64,000 bases of DNA from Phoronis australis (GCA_002633005.1 NMRA01000025.1:1314878-1378877), one strand, 5' to 3'. Shown: positions 22,387 to 34,830, counted from the stretch's first letter. The notes: generated from the sequence alone by a model not told the origin. Translations and numbers: made by a program.

Positions 22387-25300
22387 GGATGGCGAAGATA
22401 AATTGTTCCGACGAAAGATGTTGAAGTGTCCAGTCTAGATGCATATCACAGCTTACTCATCAAACCCAATTACGTCCACGAAGAAAATATTTAAGGATGG
22501 TCAAATTCGCATTAATATCTACTCACCTAATGATAATGAACTCGGGTTGACAGGCTGTTGCTTTTGAATGACTGTTATCGGCGGAACATGTCGTCGTTAA
22601 CACCACTTATGTCTAAGCTTGCGTCATTTTGCAATTAGCCAACACTTGCCGATGCTCATTTCTCATCAGGTGGTGTTACCAAGAGTGATTTTTTTACTCT
22701 GCCCTTGAAAATATCAAAACCTCTCCCTAAAGTTTATTCACTACTTGCAAACTTTGGTGGCGCTACAAAAATGATTGTTGTGCATTGTTGTTTAGGGCAC
22801 AATGCCTCGTTTTAGAATCTATTTTAACAACGAAACGTGAAAGCACGCGTGTTCCAAACATGTCGAACCGTTGTAGTTTGGACACAACACCTCGTTTTCA
22901 AGCATAATGGCGAATCCGTGCAAGTAGACAATAAATAGGAGGTGATTCTATTTGTGATGATGCGTCTTAACATTCCATATTCGGTCGTTACGTTGCCGCA
23001 AATGATGGGAAGGTTCAAGTGTTTTATTTATTGAGAGTGTTTTCAGATCTGAATCAGTCTATTTACCGATTATTTATTATTGTGTATTGGATTGATATGC
23101 ATTTAAGCATATCGCGTTAGTTTATTTACTCTTTCCACTCTGATAATATCCATTAACAATTCCATGTCGTTGTGGTCGTTCTCATTTTGTTCGCAGATTT
23201 TCAGTTATACATGAGACAAGTCGTGGATGGAGAGAGTAGGTTTTACATGGTGCTTCAATTTTTTGCAACCAAGTTCTCGTTAGCCAGGTCTTAGCATCTT
23301 GCAAAGATATCTGGCGACTGTTCTGTACGCTCGTTTGACTTCCTTTCATTTGCAAATTTTCTTAAAAGGAATTTGTCTGCAACCATATTTAGTTTAATCT
23401 GTTAGCCAAATGATGTTCTTTCAACTGACACGTAACCACTTGTTTTCAAAATGACTAAAATTCGATATGAAATTTTCGAAATATTTTTTAATTTCTGAAG
23501 CTACATTGATAGAATGACCGTCACAGCTGTACGGCATTGAACTTCAATTTTCACGATTTGCCAGTAAAATGCGCAATTACAAGCAGTGCTTCAACTTACG
23601 AAATGTTCCTATTTTAGAGATGACTCTCGACTGTTGCAATTCTTTCTGTGTGCTAAACTGGTGAAAATAAAGAAAAGAGCGTATTTTGAGACTGGTTGCA
23701 TCTTGGTGTTTGAATTGGTTTCTTTAATTTACATTTTGAACTGATAACCTGTATTGTAGTGCAGTTAGCTGGAATTAGTGCTTGTAATCTAAACCGCACA
23801 CTGTATGTAAACCTGGAGCGGACATGAATACGTGACCTAACTTACGCATTGTGGTCTTCGCTCAGTAAAAGTAGACCAATGTTACCTTACGTCGCAAAAT
23901 CATATTGAGTCGAGGAATATGTTTCACACTAAATATGTGTTTAGTTGTATCAATAATGGAAATGTTCCTTAGTTTTAGTTAAATTAACGTATGTGCATGA
24001 TTCCATGTTATTTATTGCTATAGAGTTTATGTTATGGTTATTTTATTTATTAGAAATGCATTTCTTTCTTTGGAAATGATACGGTAGATTGTTTTATTTT
24101 GAGAGCAACACGGCAAATGCAGATTGAAAGTTTGTAGACTACAATGAACGTGCAATTGGTCAACAGGAAGAAAAGTTTTCGGGTTTATATAAAAAATGAT
24201 CGAAAGATCGACTGCAGCTAATTAGCGAAAAGTCCTGCAAAATTACTCCCAGTTGCAAACCTTTTCCGATTTTTTCAGACTGAACTAATTTCAGGAAGAA
24301 CTCGAATACGCCGCTACTAAGCGCAAGTAACAAGCTATTTTGGCACACTTTTAATTTATAAAAGTGTATACGCTCTGCAGATATGAAACACGGGCAATTT
24401 TGACTTCAGACAGGCCAATATTTCGTGAAATGATGGATAAAGACAGAAAAACACCACAACAGCAAACATCTCTGTAATACCTCTTTGTCACTAGTCGAGT
24501 GACAAGTGATGTGGCGAAACTACATTCATTTAGTTTTTAAACCAACAGTAACGCATTATCTTACTTAGATCCGGTCAGATTATCTCCACGTGATCAGACG
24601 TGATATTTTCAGGTGAAAAAAGTATGACATTATTTTGTCATTTCGCATATGAAGCCCAATGTAAAGCGATCATTTCTGCTTTTAATAGCTGCTTCTATTC
24701 TGTAAAACTGTCTCTTCGGCAATCTATTTTTGAGCAGACCCACGAAATGTCATCGATTTCCACAACAAGCTGTTTGGCAGTTCCAGGTGAACCGACTCTA
24801 GGACGAGACGGTCTCACTACCTAGTGAAAGGAACTGAACTCCCTAACACACCATCTTTCGGTTGGAAATGAGATATTTTTCCGTTTGGCTTGGAGGTCAT
24901 TTGTTAAGATACCGATTATTATTTTGTAATTGTAATACTGATGAGAAACTTAATCATTTCTTTGGGTCGTCATGTCCTTCAGGTTATCTCATTTGAGCCT
25001 AGATGGCAAGTAATTCGAGAGTGCAACAGCTTCCGGGATCTATGACATCTGCCACATTTAATAACGAATTGCGTCGCTAAAGGTCTTTTCGATTGCACTT
25101 GTTTTACACGTACTGACCGGGAACACTCCTTTCTTCACTTAAGTTTTCCAGTTTGCCGAGGAGTTGTGCCGCATCACGAAGTGTTAGCAAAATGTGCACC
25201 GCTCAAGTCTGTAAATACATACTAGGCTCTAGCTCGACCATATGTTTCTGTGAAGTCCCCATCACCGCCATCTCCTGAGAATCATAATCCTATTACCGAT

Positions 25301-26030
25301 GCACGAAATCAAATTGTTTGCAATTTATTTTAGAAGATAACACATTTACACAGTTACAATCATGTTACAAGAAATATTTTGGGGAAAGTTACCGATCCCC
25401 CCTATTTCTCAACAGCTAACACCAATGAAGAACCTAATTGAAGAAAATGGTACAAAAATCTAGAAGCGAGGGAAATTTCAATGTTTTGCGCAGAACAACA
25501 AACATGTCCGTTGATTCTGATTTGGGTGTGATCCCATGTAACGTGATTCGTAGTCTGAAGTTAACATTACTCTATGGGGAACTAGTCGAAACGAGCCCAT
25601 TTAGCAAGAAATCTACGATCTAATTTATCTACGAATTCTAACATTTTTTACTATTAATTCTTTGAATTTTTCTGAGAAAATTTGTATTCAATTGCTGCTC
25701 AATGATATCAATTACTAACCGTTACCAGATGTGAAGCACAATAGTGCTCTACTCGAGTGACTGTGAGCAATGGGCCCGGCAATCACGGCCCACCTTTATC
25801 AGCTAGTTGAAAATACGCCAGCTGAGATCATAAAAACACACTTTTCATGTTTAAACTGTTTTAATACATCGGTTAACCTTATCTTTGGTTGAACAAGAAA
25901 GAACCAGATATCGGAGTAGTTCATCAGATTATAATACACGAATCTACGGTTTCTGGTTGAGCATTAGTTGCTCATGCGCAGTCATGTGGTAAAGTAAACA
26001 AGCTGGAGTGCGTAAAGTAAGGCCAGGACC
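22387..26030. other. Intergenic, no gene seen
   Basis: AT-rich unique DNA. It contains a short perfect hairpin at 23094-23113 (GATATGC-ATTTAA-GCATATC). No supported coding sequence. Confidence 0.4.
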
Positions 26031-26120
26031 TAGCTAAAATCTAACCAAAGTCATGGCGATATCTCACGTAAGTCTTGCTTTCTAGGGAGGTCCTAGCGTA
26101 ATTGAACGGGAGGCTGGTTT
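26031..26120. mobile_element. Truncated copy of the AGGACCT inverted-repeat element
   Basis: Left CAGGACCTAGCTAAAATCT pairs with right CTAGGGAGGTCCTAGCG. Internal text (CGATATCTCACGTAAGTCTT) matches that of the intact neighbour at 26159-26312, but the outer terminal repeat is missing on the left. Confidence 0.55.
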
Positions 26121-26158
26121 TTACATTGCGCTCCATGGGTTACGAACAATAAAATGCA

Positions 26159-26312
26159 GGGTAGAGTTCAGTAACGCTAGGACCTACGCTAGGACCTCGC
26201 TAAAATCTAGTAGCCAAATCACGTGTTCTCATTTAAAATACACGACAATATCTCACATAATCTCGTGAAGTCTTGCATTTTAGCGAGGACCTAGCGTTAC
26301 CGAACTCTACCC
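26159..26312. mobile_element. 154-bp MITE with GGGTAGAGTTC termini
   Basis: The left end GGGTAGAGTTCAGTAACGCT is mirrored by the right end CGTTACCGAACTCTACCC. The arms extend through AGGACCT and CGCTAAAAT. The left arm carries an extra direct copy of the 12-mer ACGCTAGGACCT. No coding capacity. Confidence 0.8.
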
Positions 26313-27841
26313 ATATTTCTCTTAATAGTGAGTAGATGGCGAAACGGCGTCCACCACCAAGATCTTGAATTTATAATTAGACAGAGTAAACACGTGGGCT
26401 TCCCATGGACGGGCTAGTAATACCTGTTTATAAGTAGATTTGTCATATGACATCGACGAGATTGTCATACGTTTGCTGTTATCGCATTCTCAAAATATTA
26501 AACATGATCACAAACTCATTTTTTTATCTTGATAATCACCTGTGCGTATTTAAAATGCCTTATGATTTTAGTATAAATCCAGTAATTTGCAAGGCCAGTC
26601 ACGTTTTCACAAAACAACACCCACTTTGAAATCAAAACGTGCAACAAATGAAAGTGCAGCGAAAACTAGGAGTGGAGGGTGTGCGACTATATTTTGACGG
26701 GGGTTGCATTTAAAAAATAAGGATACTCACCATTTTAAAAAATGCACCCGAAAAAGGGACTCATTTGTTTCCACAAGAAGTCACCTTTTTGTAGGATTTG
26801 GTTGCAGAAATACCGGTCCTTTGTATAAATCTATTTCGTAATTCTTAAACGGCTGAATTTTTAACCCATTGAACCTGAAAGGGTACAAAAATCGAAGAGG
26901 TGCACTGTTGTTGAAAAAATAAAAGAAATATTGGAAATCTGTCTGTAGATTTTAGTTGTTGGAAAACGGAAATTTTTACAGTGTTTCGAGCTCTTAAAGT
27001 GAACCCCTTTAGTCTTATATGTACTTCGTCACAGGAATTTTTGCGGAAAATGCACCCTTTCTCTTAGAAACCTCTCGTGAAAAGTGGGATCTTTCTGAGC
27101 AGCACGTCATGTTTCACTCTACAATTCTTCAATGGAATTACACACCCCCTAGAGTGAACCAAAACATCCCTCAGATACGCACTATGGAATGCGCCACGTG
27201 TTGTGTTTAACTAGCTTAAAGCGACTACCAATCTTGGCTGTGAAAAAATAACTTTTGATTTAGATCACAACTTGTTAGATGAGGACTGATTCCTGGGCTG
27301 TGGAAGTACCCAAAGTTAATCGGAAGTGTTTGCTACCATGCTGAGCGGCGCATAAACTGACACGCCGTAACAAGCTTAGCTTATCGAGCCTGAACCGTCA
27401 GTTCCTCCGAAACACAAGAATCATCTCTAAGCCCAGTAAGAAACAAGTTAAGACAGGTGTCTATCGTATGAAAGTGACTTTCGGTTTCAATCAGAAATTT
27501 TGTCTTGTGCTCCAAAAACTATTTATGGAATTGATTAATCTCGCTTTAACAAAAATACACTGAGAATATACCCATAATATGTAGTTACTAAAATTATTTC
27601 TAGGTTGTGGTGTGCTGTTAATTACATTCAGTTTTAACGCAAGTCAGTTCAGTCGAAATTTAAAGACAAAATAACGCCCATTCAACACAACTCCTAATAG
27701 TTTCAAACTTAAAGTGTACACAACATGACTCTAGTACCTCAAAATAAATGTTATTATTATATCTTATTTGATTTCAGTGTCTTTAGTGCACAGCTCATAA
27801 AGAAACACGCAAAAATTGAAAAAAATAATAATTATGTACAA
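26313..27841. other. Intergenic, no gene seen
   Basis: Unique AT-rich DNA. A weak CTCF-like match TGAGTAGATGGCGA occurs at 26329-26342. Short ORFs only. Confidence 0.35.
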
Positions 27842-28525
27842 CGTCATGGGTTGAACCCAAGTCGTTCGCCATACTGTTCGGATCAGAGACAAAGTGTACA
27901 GAGTGAAGTGAAAGCAAAGTACATTTAGTGTCGAGAAGGTTCGTAAAGGGATCAAAAGATGTGTTTCCGGAGGCTGCAGCAACACCAGCCAGGCGGAGAA
28001 CGTCTCGGTGTTCCGAAGGACACCAAAGTTGCGCAGAAGTGGCATCGCTTCGTGCGCTGAACGAGAGTGTGGGACCTCATCGTGGACCAAGCGATTCGGT
28101 CCGGGGCCACTCTGTGTTCTGCCCACAGGCTTTGAGGACTCGTGTTTCGACTCCAGTCACAGCCGGGAGATGTTACGATGAAGGCCGGGTTCAATAAAGG
28201 ACAATATTTATCATTCAGAAACATCGGCTCTTAATTCAGGATCGTCTGTTGGATGACTGGGTTGACTCGCCGAGCCCGAGGCCGCTTCTCTCGCTGGAGG
28301 ATCCAGTTCGTAAGGCTCAAAGTAGAAAAGTACGCAGCCGGAAGCACATCAAACTTGTTCTCGCTTTCGTGCAACCCCATTTCCTCATCCTGGCCATCAT
28401 TCCCGTACGTTTCTTCATAGTATTCATTCAATTCTTGCTCATAATCGTCGTCGCTTTCAAATTCACTGCTCTCAGCCATTGTTCAATGCTAGTCACTGAT
28501 CTCTTGTGTTCAACCCATGACGTCA
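27842..28525. repeat. 684-bp unit bounded by an inverted repeat
   Basis: ACGTCATGGGTTGAACCCAA at the left is matched in inverse orientation at the right, where the reverse complement reads ACGTCATGGGTTGAACACAA. The unit encloses the acidic minus-strand ORF. It may be a transposon with short TIRs, or two inverted fragments of a tRNA-like B-box (GGGTTCAACCC on the minus strand at the left arm). No target duplication was defined. Confidence 0.45.
28231..28479 (-). CDS. Acidic 82-residue ORF, possible Harbinger-type N-terminal fragment
   Basis: ATG at 28479. The first about 45 residues are very acidic (MAESSEFESDDDYEQELNE onward); the C-terminal part turns basic (QREKRPRARRVNPVIQQ) and stops at 28231. 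The RRxNPxxQ-like stretch faintly recalls the region before the fold of PIF/Harbinger (HARBI1-like) transposases, where RRxHPIN/NPIN motifs occur. This is a weak resemblance from memory. If so, the catalytic part is lost, since downstream minus-strand frames show nothing recognisable. A CRE and an E2F-like site stand 40-60 bp upstream, and the ORF is enclosed by the inverted repeat 27842-28525. It could instead be an ordinary small gene or a first exon. Confidence 0.35.
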   Translation of the reverse strand: MAESSEFESDDDYEQELNEYYEETYGNDGQDEEMGLHESENKFDVLPAAYFSTLSLTNWILQREKRPRARRVNPVIQQTILN

Positions 28526-28536
28526 CATGGCGGGAA
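28518..28536 (-). promoter_or_regulatory. CRE plus E2F-like site upstream of the acidic ORF
   Basis: TGACGTCA (28518-28525) is a perfect palindromic CRE. Next to it GGCGGGAAA (28528-28537) reads TTTCCCGCC on the minus strand, an E2F-type core. They lie 40-60 bp before the ATG at 28479, a typical distance for a TATA-less promoter. Motif-based only. Confidence 0.4.
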
Positions 28537-28675
28537 ATGTGAAAATTGGCAAAATTGAAAGAAAAATCAAAATTTCGAGCTAATTACACAAAATAAACAT
28601 GGGTTTAGCTAAATTTTACGTCATACATTTAAGCTGTGGCCACCGGTAATTCAAAATGTGCAAAAATCCATAGTG

Positions 28676-29050
28676 TGTACTGTTTAAGTCCTAGAACGAA
28701 CACGTTTTTAACCCTTATTAAATGGTTAGAAGATATTATAAGGAACCACGCAGTACTTATCCCATAACCAATACAGAATCCTAAGTCGAAGAAAGTTTAA
28801 ATAAACGAGTCACTCACGATTCCGACCCGGTCGAAGATCACACCGCCATTTTGAACTAACCGCGAAACCGGAAGTACAATTCATTCAGGAACCCAGGCTA
28901 AGTATACGCCGGTTGTGCGACTGGAGCAGCGTCTGTTAGCCTGCAAACGGGGATAAAATAATCGATAGTGGACCTCAACTTTCATGAAACCAAAATAGGG
29001 ACAACTTGTACTCAAAATGTTGACAAAATGTGGCAAATAAATTTTGACAG
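28676..29050. repeat. Dispersed repeat, copy B
   Basis: Second copy of the repeat at 8500-8863, same orientation, with many substitutions and small indels but conserved blocks (CGGAAGTACAATTCATTCAG, AAACGGGGATAAAATAATCG). The reading frame of copy A is not kept. Confidence 0.7.
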
Positions 29051-32021
29051 AAATTATTTTGCCGAGCTCGGACCTGCAGCCGAGACCGGTGCAGACCGAT
29101 CGAGACCACTTGCACTGACAAAAGACGAAGGCATGCCGTCCCCTGGCTGTTTTATCGGAATAAATGGTTTAAATTATGAATGCCGTATACATAAAAAGAT
29201 AGTTTCCGACACTTGTATAAAATTACGGACTAGTAACAATCCTGCGACAACGACTGAATAACAACAGGGCCGACTATGGAGGGCTAGGCCAAGCGTGTTT
29301 TACTGGGTTTAATTAACTCTGGTAAACAAACAGTATAAGCAGAACAACGAACATGCAACATTAAATTATTGAAAAAACTGCTATACAGTTACAATATCCT
29401 GATAGTCAAACTTGCGTAAATATGGAAAATATTAAGACGCGACTTCGCTACGGCCGGGCGGCTGACTGCCAAGAGAATACCATTTGTTGGCGAAATAATT
29501 TCAGGTAGAAAACTTGCCATGATGCCAAATGGTATTATATATGTATTAATGAGTTTAAAGTAAAAGGAATAATTCCCACTTTAATTAGTCAGAAACATTC
29601 GTATTACGCTGCTAGCCGGCGGAGCCGGACCGCCTGGCCTGCCGTGCGCGGACATCTGTGCTCCGCGGGGCAAGATGAAAATATTAATTAGCTACCTGGT
29701 CCTTAATGAGTGAAATTCCTGTGAAAAAGATATTAAAAAGATACTGCGTAGTGCTCCTAACACTGCAATATTTTCCCATCGCCGACATTCAGCTCATTGA
29801 GTAAAATTCACTACACTACCCCCGCCCCGGTTTGCGCCGCAGAATTTTTATATTTTGACAACATAGGTATATATTCTAAGTTTTTTGTGAGGTTTAAAAA
29901 TATATTTACCAAGTGATTATTTTCCCGGCGAAGAGTCACGACGACTGCAAGCCGGGGAATAACCGGTACTTCTTCGATTACTATGTCCTGTCAGCAAAAT
30001 TAAGCAAAGATATGGAGGTCACTGTATTGAGATAAAACTTATCTTTATTTGTCGAAACATCGCCGTGTGTGGATGATTTTTTTCTATTTTATATTTTTAA
30101 CGGCCAGTAAAGCCGGTGCCGATTTGCTGCCAATTACGCACTGCGCTCACACGTCCGGGTAGTCACCGTTATGGAGTAGGGCTTCTATACGTTTCTAGTT
30201 TTCTTCTAGAACCCAAGTTTTATCAAAGTTATGAATTTAGAGCCTAAGGACTCATCTTGTGCAAACCATGCTATTCTGTATATTAGTCAATGGGCCTTGA
30301 GCAGTAGGAGAACATTCCATGGGTATTGTCACGTGGTAATTGATTTTCTACTTGCATGGCTAGATTAAGTATCAATAGTTCATTATCTTAACAAAAGAAG
30401 TGGTGAGTGTTATTATTTCAGGTATTCACTGCCCTGTTTGCTCTGGTATTGCACTGGTTCAGCAAAATAAGATGTAAGTTGTAGAATTATCTTTATTAAC
30501 CAGCAGTTATGTGTACTAGACTTTGCACTTTTGCTCAAGTGAAATTTAATGATTATAAGAGGCTATAAGAAAAACATCACTGAAAGCATATTTATCATGA
30601 ACAAAATTCGTATGAATAAGTTATCAATACCTTTTTAATTAAGCAATTTTCACATCAATTATAGTTTTAGAGTTAAAATTATTCCGAAAACTCGGTAAAA
30701 TCGCAATGAACTTGAGTTAACGCAACTTATAGTTCCATTATAACTTTATTTTCACGTGACTCACCCAAAACGAAAGTCTAAATACTGTTGGTCGCAAATA
30801 GGCCTTTTGCGAGTTTATAACAATAACGCGAGATTATGTGAGACTTAACTGTGACGTCACGGGAAGTGGGGCAAAAGCTTCTCGCTTGGTCAGCAGAGTG
30901 TATTCTTGTCTTCGAGTTTTTAGCCGTTTAGTTCGAAAAATGTCCAAAAGCATTGCTGTTATGGCAAATGAACTTCAGATTCGCACTACAATACGTTCTA
31001 TCGCGTTCTGTACTAATTTCGTCCCGTGTATTTTAAACGGGCGGTAGGAGAAATCCACTCACTGATAAAGTTTTCACCTCGTCAAAAATACATTCTACAC
31101 CTAAAATTAGCACCTAAAAGGTCTTACTTTCTTCAGTGACTCTTTCTGCTTCTAAACATATCTTCGATGAAGCATATATACGGGAATTCAGGTGACTTCG
31201 GCGAAGAATTCCAACTCCACTTTGTGGTTACTGTTAACTTTGTCCGCGCGCGCGATAACCACAATCAAGTATTTCAACTGAGTCAGGTGAGTATGAGGCA
31301 AAGGCTAGCGCGAGACTGAGCGTGATAGAGCAGGGAGGAAATTGTTGCTGGACCAGTGGGCCTGGGTTTGATGAGGTTGAATTTGTCTGTGTCTCCAAAA
31401 ATCTGTATCTTCCTGCGACTCTGTTGTATGTACTAGTTGTGACGTGGGGTGAAGACCTTTGGTAAACGTTAGAAAAAAAAACAACTTTTCAGTTTCAACT
31501 CTTAAAAGAACTGTGGACTACTTGTTCTGCAATTTGCTTCACAATTCGTCCTGCTTTTCCATACTTCTGTTGAAGCATACCGCTGCTCTTTCTCTACTCT
31601 TTCGCTTGAAACAGCTTGAAAGCTTAAATTCATCACTTACCTGGCAAAAACTCTAAACTGTTATTTGTAATTGAAAGTAGTTGTATATTCAACCACTAAG
31701 TAACAGCGTAAAACTTTTAAATGCTTCTTTGCTCATATTTTGACTTATTTTGTTCATTTCTTGTGTTTTTGAGTGACCAACCTTGTTGAATTTGCCTGTT
31801 TCAGATGAATGCTTGAGACATTTTTACTGATCATGAACTCAAAATTTTGTCATCCAGTTTCGTCAGATTCACGAGGCAAACCACATGAAAATGTACAATA
31901 TTAAACGCGGGAACATTTTACACATGTGCACCTATGGAAGAGGTAGAAAATGGCCAAATAAATTTGGTAGGTCAAAGTACTCGCTCCTACACCTCAGGGC
32001 ATGTGGCGCTCTCACCTTTTT
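29051..32021. other. Intergenic, no gene seen
   Basis: Contains a small GC-rich island (29609-29660, CTAGCCGGCGGAGCCGGACC) and a CGCGCGCG run near 31245, but no supported gene. Confidence 0.4.
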
Positions 32022-32221
32022 ATGAGTCGGACTAGTTAGAAATAAGGCATTGTCTTTATTTCTATTAGTAAGACTCGTTAGAACTAAGACCAAGCTTGGT
32101 CTTTATTTCTGAGTCAGACTCGTTAGAAATAAGACTAGGCCTTGTCTTTATTTCTATGAGTCAGACTCGTTAGAAATAAGACCAGGCCTTGTCTTTATTT
32201 CTATGAGTCAGACTCGTTAGA
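32022..32221. repeat. Tandem array of self-complementary 45-49-bp units
   Basis: Four full units and a partial fifth. Each unit has GAGTCAGACTCGTTAG, then AGAAATAAGACCAGGCC and TTGTCTTTATTTCT. The second half of the unit is an inverted copy of itself (AGAAATAAGAC ... GTCTTTATTTCT), and GAGTCAGACTC is also palindromic, so every unit can form a hairpin. The two right-hand units are almost identical, the left ones more diverged. Confidence 0.9.
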
Positions 32222-33525
32222 AAACTGAAGAAATACAAGCTTTCTGAACTGTTCTTGTTTGACCGTTTTGAGCTGCATGCACTCCGGTTTGTCCCATCTC
32301 GAACATGTACACAGTAAATGGGCGAGGTAATTTCTTTCGCTTGGGGTCATCGGGTAGAATATCCTTTATTGAATCTGTACTGTACGTCCAGGTTTGGCCG
32401 CCGGAGGTAGTGATGCACCTGGTTTCGAAACAAAAGCACTGAGTTCAGTGAGCCCCCAGTGCTGCAGTTATGAGAGTGTAAACGTAGTCTTGAAGGCATG
32501 GAACGACCCGTTTGAGTGACAGTACAACCCAAATAAACTGTCCAGCTCAAATAAAATTAATCTGCGTCGACGGACTAGAATTGGACCAGTACACGATTCA
32601 GAGACTCTGTTCTATTTTATTCACAACTAGTTGGGTGCAAATAAAAATGTTAAACCCTCGTGTATCAAAATCCTGAAATTTATAAATCGTAAAAGAAAGC
32701 GCTAGCATTGAAAACCATTATTTTGGTTGGTATTTTGAGGAGGAACTTCAATACTTCAACGAAAAGATTCACCACCACTAACTTGATGTATTGCATTTTG
32801 AAATTTACCAATTCGATTTGACTCTAACCCGCGCTGTCGGTCAAAAAACTTTCAATTTATACCACTCATAAAATCGATCAAATCTGTCTCCTTACTGGTG
32901 TTGGAAATGTTATCACTATCGCTTGTCACGGCGGGTTGAATTCAGTCTAAAACGTAGTATGTCCGTCAGGAGGATTCCTAACTACGCAATATATGACTTC
33001 TTCAGGCTCGTAAGTGAGGATATATTGACATGTCTATGTAATTCCAGGTGTTTTGTCGAAACCATTTTCAGTTGAAACAAAGGATAAGAACGCAGTGACG
33101 TTGCTTTGGGAGAACAAAATGAATACGTCGGGGAAACATTTATTTTTGACACCAGTGCCCGGGGTTGTTTTTTTGGCATTTTGTGTCCTACCTTTTTGCG
33201 AACTCAAGGTAAATATCTATGATTCTGTGATCGAGTGCATTATGGTTAGTTCTAGTTTGCACGTGATGACCTCTTGGTTTAAGCAACAAACTCGAGTAAA
33301 AAATCGAAATTTTGAGTAAAAACTCAAATTTCGAGTTCAGACTCAAACATTTACTGACTTAGACAGCCATCAACGTAAACCATAATAATGAATTGTTTTT
33401 CTTGTAGCGCGACACGAGTTGCGCAAACGCTCTAAAATACAACGCTTTCGATTTTTGATTTGTCTTATACACTTTTAAAACATAAAGTAATTTTAAAGGA
33501 ATGTGCCATATGTGTGGATAAATAA
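32222..33525. other. Intergenic, no gene seen
   Basis: Unique DNA with a hairpin at about 33304-33333 (CGAAATTTTGAGT / AACTCAAATTTCG). Short ORFs only. Confidence 0.4.
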
Positions 33526-33676
33526 AGATTATTACATGGCGAAGTCATCCCCCGTTATCCAGAGCCCGAGTGGATTTTGGAGAATTATCGCCCGAGAGGC
33601 GTCAGCCCCGAGGGCGATGATTCTCCAAAATCAGCTCTAGATAAGGGGGATAACGATTGAGAACATGTAATAATCT
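33526..33676. mobile_element. 151-bp foldback MITE, intact copy
   Basis: Termini AGATTATTACATG / CATGTAATAATCT are exact inverse copies. The arms continue through CCCCCGTTATC and GATTTTGGAGAATTATCGCC, so almost the whole element is one imperfect hairpin. No coding capacity. A partial copy lies 250 bp further on. Confidence 0.85.
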
Positions 33677-33930
33677 ATTTATACCACATACTGAACGAGA
33701 AACATCGCAATGAATCTATCTTTCTCGACTCGCCTCGGCTTTGTAACTACTTTCTATGTCAGATCCCCGGGGTCGGAGGTCGTGACCTTTTAAGAAAAGC
33801 CGAGCTATTTTTGTCAAACAATGCTATTACTCAAAACCAATTGAAAATTTAAACAAAATAGAAATAAAGTGAATATATCAATTAAGGTTTAGCACTTGAA
33901 CTTACACATTTTATCACGCCAAGCTTGGAC

Positions 33931-34036
33931 CGGGAAAATGTCGTGGATTTTGTAGAATTATCCCCCTCGGGCTATAATTCTCCAAAATCCACTCGGTCTC
34001 TAGATAACGGAGGATAACGACTTCGCCTTGTAATAA

Positions 34037-34039
<3 letters not shown>
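33931..34039. mobile_element. Left-truncated copy of the 151-bp foldback MITE
   Basis: Shares GTGGATTTTGTAGAATTATC, CTAGATAACGGAGGATAACG and the right end TTGTAATAATCT with the element at 33526. The left terminal repeat is missing. Confidence 0.75.

Positions 34040-34095
<56 letters not shown>
34040..34095. repeat. (TA)n microsatellite
   Basis: About 28 TA units starting exactly at the right terminus (TAATAATCTA) of the foldback element, which may have seeded the run. Confidence 0.95.
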
Positions 34096-34101
<6 letters not shown>

Positions 34102-34720
34102 GCTTACACGTTGTCATTCATGAATTGAAGATGAAAGACACTTGGGTATGGAAGTAGAGAAGAACGTTTCTGCGCATGCTCTGTTATGTACTTACATCAT
34201 CGTGGATCGAGAGACACGTCTTAAAGGAGAATGGCACCCAAAAAACAACCTATTTTGTATCAATTTCGATCGAGTACTTCTACTCCATAACGGCACGTTC
34301 GATTGCGTTACCTGACACCTGACGGCAGACGAAGGTGTTGAAATTACCCACTGACGTCTTTGATTTCACACGCAGTCTGTTCAGCAGTTCACAACACGGG
34401 TTACTGGTGTCAGCTTATCGCTTGAATTCATCATTTAACACAAATAAATCATCAAATTTCGATGTAAAACCCTTAAAAATACACCGAGTTCTTATAAAAC
34501 GTGTTGTTATATTTCGCTGTTGCGGATCTATTGATATTTGGACACACCGTAGCCTACAAAATTCGGCAGGCCAATTTACCAAAGTCCGTAACAGAAGTTT
34601 GGGGTCTGTTCGGGGATAAATTCGAAGTATTCTTCCGTGAAATACAGACAGGAGAACCTAGACCTATGTTGTTTAGACTTGCGATTTTTTGAGTTCTAAA
34701 CACACAAAACGCTTGTTATT

Positions 34721-34830
34721 CCGGCCAGTGGTTCGGAACCCGATCAGGCCCATCGCGGCCGGACTGACTCGGTATCCCGGGCAGTGGCTAGGAATCCGAT
34801 CAGGCCCGTCGCGGCCGCCGGGACTGGCAC
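34721..34830. repeat. Two-copy 55-56-bp GC-rich tandem repeat
   Basis: CAGTGGTTCGGAACCCGATC and the following AGGCCCATCGCGGCCG (34726) recur as CAGTGGCTAGGAATCCGATC and AGGCCCGTCGCGGCCG (34782). Each contains CGCGGCCG and is much richer in GC than its surroundings. Confidence 0.85.

Noticed and set aside
27928-28197. 89-codon plus-strand ORF followed by AATAAA.
   Set aside because: Arg/Ser/Ala-rich with no recognisable domain; several overlapping frames are open on both strands in this GC-richer patch.
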